Positions 59,155 to 64,000 of a stretch of 64,000 bases of DNA are shown here, piece after piece; position 1 is the stretch's first letter, and each line of letters starts with the position of its first letter. The translations under genes and the position numbers were made by a program. Below the pieces are notes generated by a model that was not told the DNA's origin, did not search any database, and saw only the letters and a program-made list of their open reading frames with translations. Origin of the DNA: Gyromitra esculenta. Taxonomy: Eukaryota > Ascomycota > Pezizomycetes > Pezizales > Discinaceae. The stretch spans positions 1,302,001-1,366,000 of the forward strand of contig JBCAML010000019.1 of NCBI GenBank assembly GCA_038503075.1. The letters are read 5' to 3'.

Positions 59155-59314
59155 TACTTGATCAGCTAAGTGCTAGGGCGGTCCAAATGCTAAGAGGGTC
59201 GGTTGTATTTTTCATTGGGCAAAAATTGGCTACCCTGCTGGATACAAGCATGCCTTCTTACCAAAATCCATGTTCTAGCATTTGGCCCGTCCTGGCATTT
59301 GGCTGATCGAGTAC
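59155..59314. mobile_element. MITE, about 160 bp
   Basis: The left arm TTGATCAGCTAAGTGCTAGG and the right arm CCTGGCATTTGGCTGATCGA pair with several mismatches. They continue into GTCCAAATGCTA / TAGCATTTGGCC. Probable flanks are TA-like. Confidence 0.65.
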
Positions 59315-60344
59315 AGTACAATTTCAATAACATGACATAAGCGGTCTAATAGCGACGTAGCAGTACGAAGTAAAATAGCTGACCATGAATCACAATCAGA
59401 CATCTTTGAGATGACATGCATGCATGCGTACAATGTCTACCCGGACACCCCCTCACCCCGGGGGGGATCTCGCGCAACCAGGAGGTCCACAAATGTATAA
59501 TAGAGGCCGAAGGTCATTTCCACCAATTAAAATTTTATATCCCTCTTGGTTCCATGGGACCCCCCAGGGGATATCGCCCGAAACTATACGGTAATGGGAA
59601 TAGGAAAATTTCTAGTCGCAGCCAACCGGCTACTTTGCTGCACAAGCGAGAGTTCTCTGCCAATTATTAACCTGCTGTCTGCTGTCCGGGTGAGGGGGTG
59701 GACCGTGGAGGTGGCGGGTATCATACATGTAGGTAAAACTGAATATGCACGCCTTGCCGTGCAGACACAGCATTGCGATTTCTTGTGGTGGATTGGGATC
59801 AATCTTTATCGCCGAGTCCTGGTTTCATCTTCTCACCTTGTGGATACTCCGTCGTTTAGTTTGTCTTCCGCACATGCATGTAGGGGCGTGTGGAGATGGA
59901 ACGCCAGGATTTTCCGTTCTGTGAGCTCGCCGTGGGGATAATGTGAGGCCTGTGCTGTCTTCGTACCCCTAGTACACGAATGGTTGTCTCGAACCAGACT
60001 CTGGGGCTCTGCCCCAGAGCCAATCCCCTAATCTGTTCCCGGTTTTCACGACCTTTTGGCGTGGAGACGGTGTGAGATCAACCACACACCTGAACTTAGT
60101 TGCGCTGGTAAAGAGCACACTATCACAACACCTTCGCTCTGCTTTTTACCTAGTCGGCTTAGGTTGTGTGTTAGGCCTCGGACCTGAATCCAGACAAAGG
60201 GATGGCTTGGTGAAATAATTACATAAACAAGCTAACCTAAATTAAGACTGGCTCGAGACAACATGAATGGATTGGTTCGCGAACGGATATTTAATTTTCG
60301 GTAAGGACAAAGTTCTTGTCTTCGCTGGCGCGACACAACCAGTA

Positions 60345-60754
60345 CTAGCCAAAAAAAAAGGTTTGTGACGGGATGTGAGGGCTTCCTCTTATTGACTTAG
60401 GCACAAAGCACTATTAGTTGGCAAGAAGCCAGAAGATGAATTAAGTGTATATTGATGATGATCGAGAACTTGGGGCTCAAGCTCGAAAGAGACGACATGT
60501 ATCTATAGTACTTGAGACCTGATGACGTAATCTCTCCTGGGGTAAAGTTGGATAACAACCAAATCTACATTTCGGAGGTTACAACCTGCGGAATTTAACA
60601 CCGACAACTATAAATTACAGACTAATTGGTAGATTGAACAGCCACAAAATAAACAGCAGTGGTAGGTTGATTGTGGGCTGGGGAATTGTGTTGTTAATGG
60701 GGCATGGTTGCTGCCGAGGCTTACCTACGTCACAAACTTTATTTTTTTAGCAAG
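60345..60754. mobile_element. Inverted-repeat element, 410 bp, CTAGCC ends
   Basis: The left end CTAGCCAAAAAAAAAGGTTT and the right end AACTTTATTTTTTTAGCAAG are inverted and continue into GTGACG/CGTCAC. TA flanks both sides. The interior has no gene-like frame. Its ends resemble those at 61148. Confidence 0.65.
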
Positions 60755-61147
60755 TAGATAAAAACTGATCGAGAAATCGGAGGACCTCGTTTCAACGCTA
60801 GTATGGTGTCAGAAGCGAATATCGTGTACCGTTTTTTTACTGGTCTACCCCTCCTAGAGTAGATCGAATTTTGATAAGGTGACTCTGATCAGACAACCTC
60901 TATTAGATGAATTTGATATGATCAGAGTGTTTTTGTGAATTGGATGAACTTCCGTAGAGGAGTAGGGATTTGAACAGTATGGTGATGGTGATCTGGTCAG
61001 TGCAGCCAGGGAAAAAACATACCGGGTATGAGACATGGTCTCAAATCACACGGTTGCCGTTTTCTGGCTTGCTCTTAGGCCTCGGTTGCACTGTAGGGGC
61101 ACATATAGGCGCACTTTAAATTCTTGCACTTAGGTGGAATATGCATA

Positions 61148-61380
61148 CTAGCCAAAAAATAAAGTCTATTCGGTTCGGCACAAGCAACGGAAAACACCTC
61201 AACAATAGCGAACCCCAATTTTTCCATAAAGATTAAAACCCGCCTCTATTAATATGTTTTCCTGTAGCCTTAAGAAGCTTTATTACATATCTGCTAGTTT
61301 TAGTGGTTATGGTGGGGTACAGCCCGTCTGAAGAGTGTCATTGTTAGGTATCGAACCGAACGACATTATTTTTTGGCTAG
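61148..61380. mobile_element. MITE, 233 bp, CTAGCC ends
   Basis: The left end CTAGCCAAAAAATAAAGTCT and the right end ACATTATTTTTTGGCTAG are inverted and continue into TTCGGTTCGGCA / TATCGAACCGAA. TA flanks both sides. Confidence 0.8.
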
Positions 61381-62353
61381 TAGATGTTGTAATAATGATT
61401 GTAATATGTGCTGGCGGTTGCAGGGCTCACTAATGCCTACACCTATAACATATGTACTTACATTGTACTCAAGGTAAGGCATTTTCTTTATCGAGTAAAG
61501 TTGTGAGAATTCTAGCAGTCCAGCCTGCTAAATGTATAATAGAGGCTTTAGGAAACCTCTAGGAAATTTCAGTTGCAGTGACAAGTTTGGGGCAGTGCTT
61601 TGTATGGTGCCAGTTGCCATCGGCTGTGCAAAAGATCCACAGTTTAGTTATATCGCGTTCTGCGCTCGCACGAGATCGCGGTTGCGCGAGAACTGGACAA
61701 ATGGAAAATAGAGTTGAAATTAGGGTTAAGTTTACTATAGTTAGCTTCTCAGTTTCCTGAAGTCACTTGCCCGCCAATGACGACAACTCCAACCAACCAT
61801 CAACCTACTACATGTAGTATGCTAGTGATGGTAGATCGGTAGCACTAGAATCCCTTACCTAACACCGGGGTTGGGTTGTGAACAATTCGCTTTGCTTCTA
61901 TTTAAATGGCTAGGTAGTGAACAGGGACCCGATCGTTATTTGTGACAATTTCCTCGTTTAATATCAACCAGCCACAAGATCTAGATATACTTCCGCGCCG
62001 CACAGGGCGTGGACCCACCCATAACTCGCGATTCATGTTCTAGCTTATGTGGAAATATAAGTGTAACTTCCGTAACCTGTCGAAGGTCATGCATAAGAAT
62101 TTACATTTTGGCGGAGTAACGGTTGGTCACTACAGGTCACAACAATATATGCGGTTAACTGATCTTACTATTGGTCACAAAAACCTGGTCTGGACGGGCA
62201 ATCTCGATATATACCAGCATAATATATATATTTTTGTTCTGACCATATTCTTACGTATTTTAACCCCCCCCCAACCAGTTCCATTCCAAAGCTTAAGCCT
62301 TCTGATATATATCAGAGTAAGTAAAACGAAGGAAACATGGGTACATAGCACAT

Positions 62354-63936
<1,583 letters not shown>

Positions 63937-64000
63937 TGTTTCAGAGCAGGGAAGAATTGTGTGAAAAATACAGTGTATTGGCGATCTTAGGGAGTGCTTT
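63937..64000. other. Window edge upstream of xylanase
   Basis: Only 64 bp of 5' flank are present. No feature can be called. Confidence 0.4.

Larger units (their letters stand above)
58429..62353. other. Intergenic region with MITEs
   Basis: No gene is seen in 3.9 kb. It holds MITE copy C and elements at 59155, 60345 and 61148, and a perfect 9-bp hairpin CTCTGGGGC-TCT-GCCCCAGAG at about 59999-60019. TACATGTA sites are at 59001 (overlapping the end of copy C), 59724 and 61809. Open frames at 59416-59941 show no domain. Confidence 0.5.

Overview
This window looks like nuclear DNA of a filamentous ascomycete (Pezizomycotina, possibly Pezizomycetes). The signs are short introns (about 50-100 nt) with GT..AG ends and CTAAC/CTAAT/CTGAC branch points, a fungal set of housekeeping genes, fungal-type HeLo and NACHT proteins, a CBM1-GH10 xylanase, and wide intergenic spaces filled with small inverted-repeat transposons. 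The species call is inference. I joined exons by hand using splice motifs, reading frame and family resemblance. No RNA gene, CRISPR array or transposase gene was found.

Layout. 0.5-2.2 kb: a HeLo-pseudokinase gene (minus). 2.9-3.7 kb: a broken ankyrin-repeat gene. 3.7-8.0 kb: gene-free. 8.1-11.8 kb: a large LRR protein. 14.6-15.4 kb: an AhpC/TSA_2 thioredoxin-fold protein (minus). 18.6-19.7 kb: an INSIG-family ER membrane protein. 20.7-21.5 kb: mitochondrial pyruvate carrier MPC1 (minus), divergent from 6-phosphogluconate dehydrogenase (22.5-24.8 kb, ten exons). 24.8-36.4 kb: a gene-free island of nested miniature transposons (MITEs). 36.4-41.5 kb: an intact NLR (HeLo-like, NACHT, 19 ankyrin repeats). 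43.5-44.9 kb: mitochondrial ADP/ATP carrier (minus), divergent from a 1,181-residue uncharacterised acidic protein (46.9-50.4 kb). 51.3-51.9 kb: a small protein ending in a CaaX box (minus). 52.9-53.9 kb: a metallophosphoesterase (minus), divergent from ARP2/3 subunit ARPC5 (54.4-55.1 kb). 55.1-62.3 kb: a second MITE-rich region holding a small two-exon membrane-protein gene. 62.4-63.9 kb: a secreted GH10 endo-xylanase with an N-terminal CBM1 (minus).

How it fits together. The housekeeping part covers mitochondrial exchange (MPC1, ADP/ATP carrier), NADPH supply (6PGDH), sterol sensing (INSIG) and actin nucleation (ARPC5). The accessory part is of the kind linked to fungal non-self recognition and regulated cell death: a HeLo-pseudokinase with the domain order of mammalian MLKL, an ankyrin relic, and an intact NLR whose 34-residue ankyrin units are unusually alike. 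The two MITE-rich tracts hold at least seven inverted-repeat families. One insertion is nested inside another element, and an uninterrupted copy elsewhere in the window shows the original site. The palindrome TACATGTA occurs 16 times, almost always outside coding sequence.
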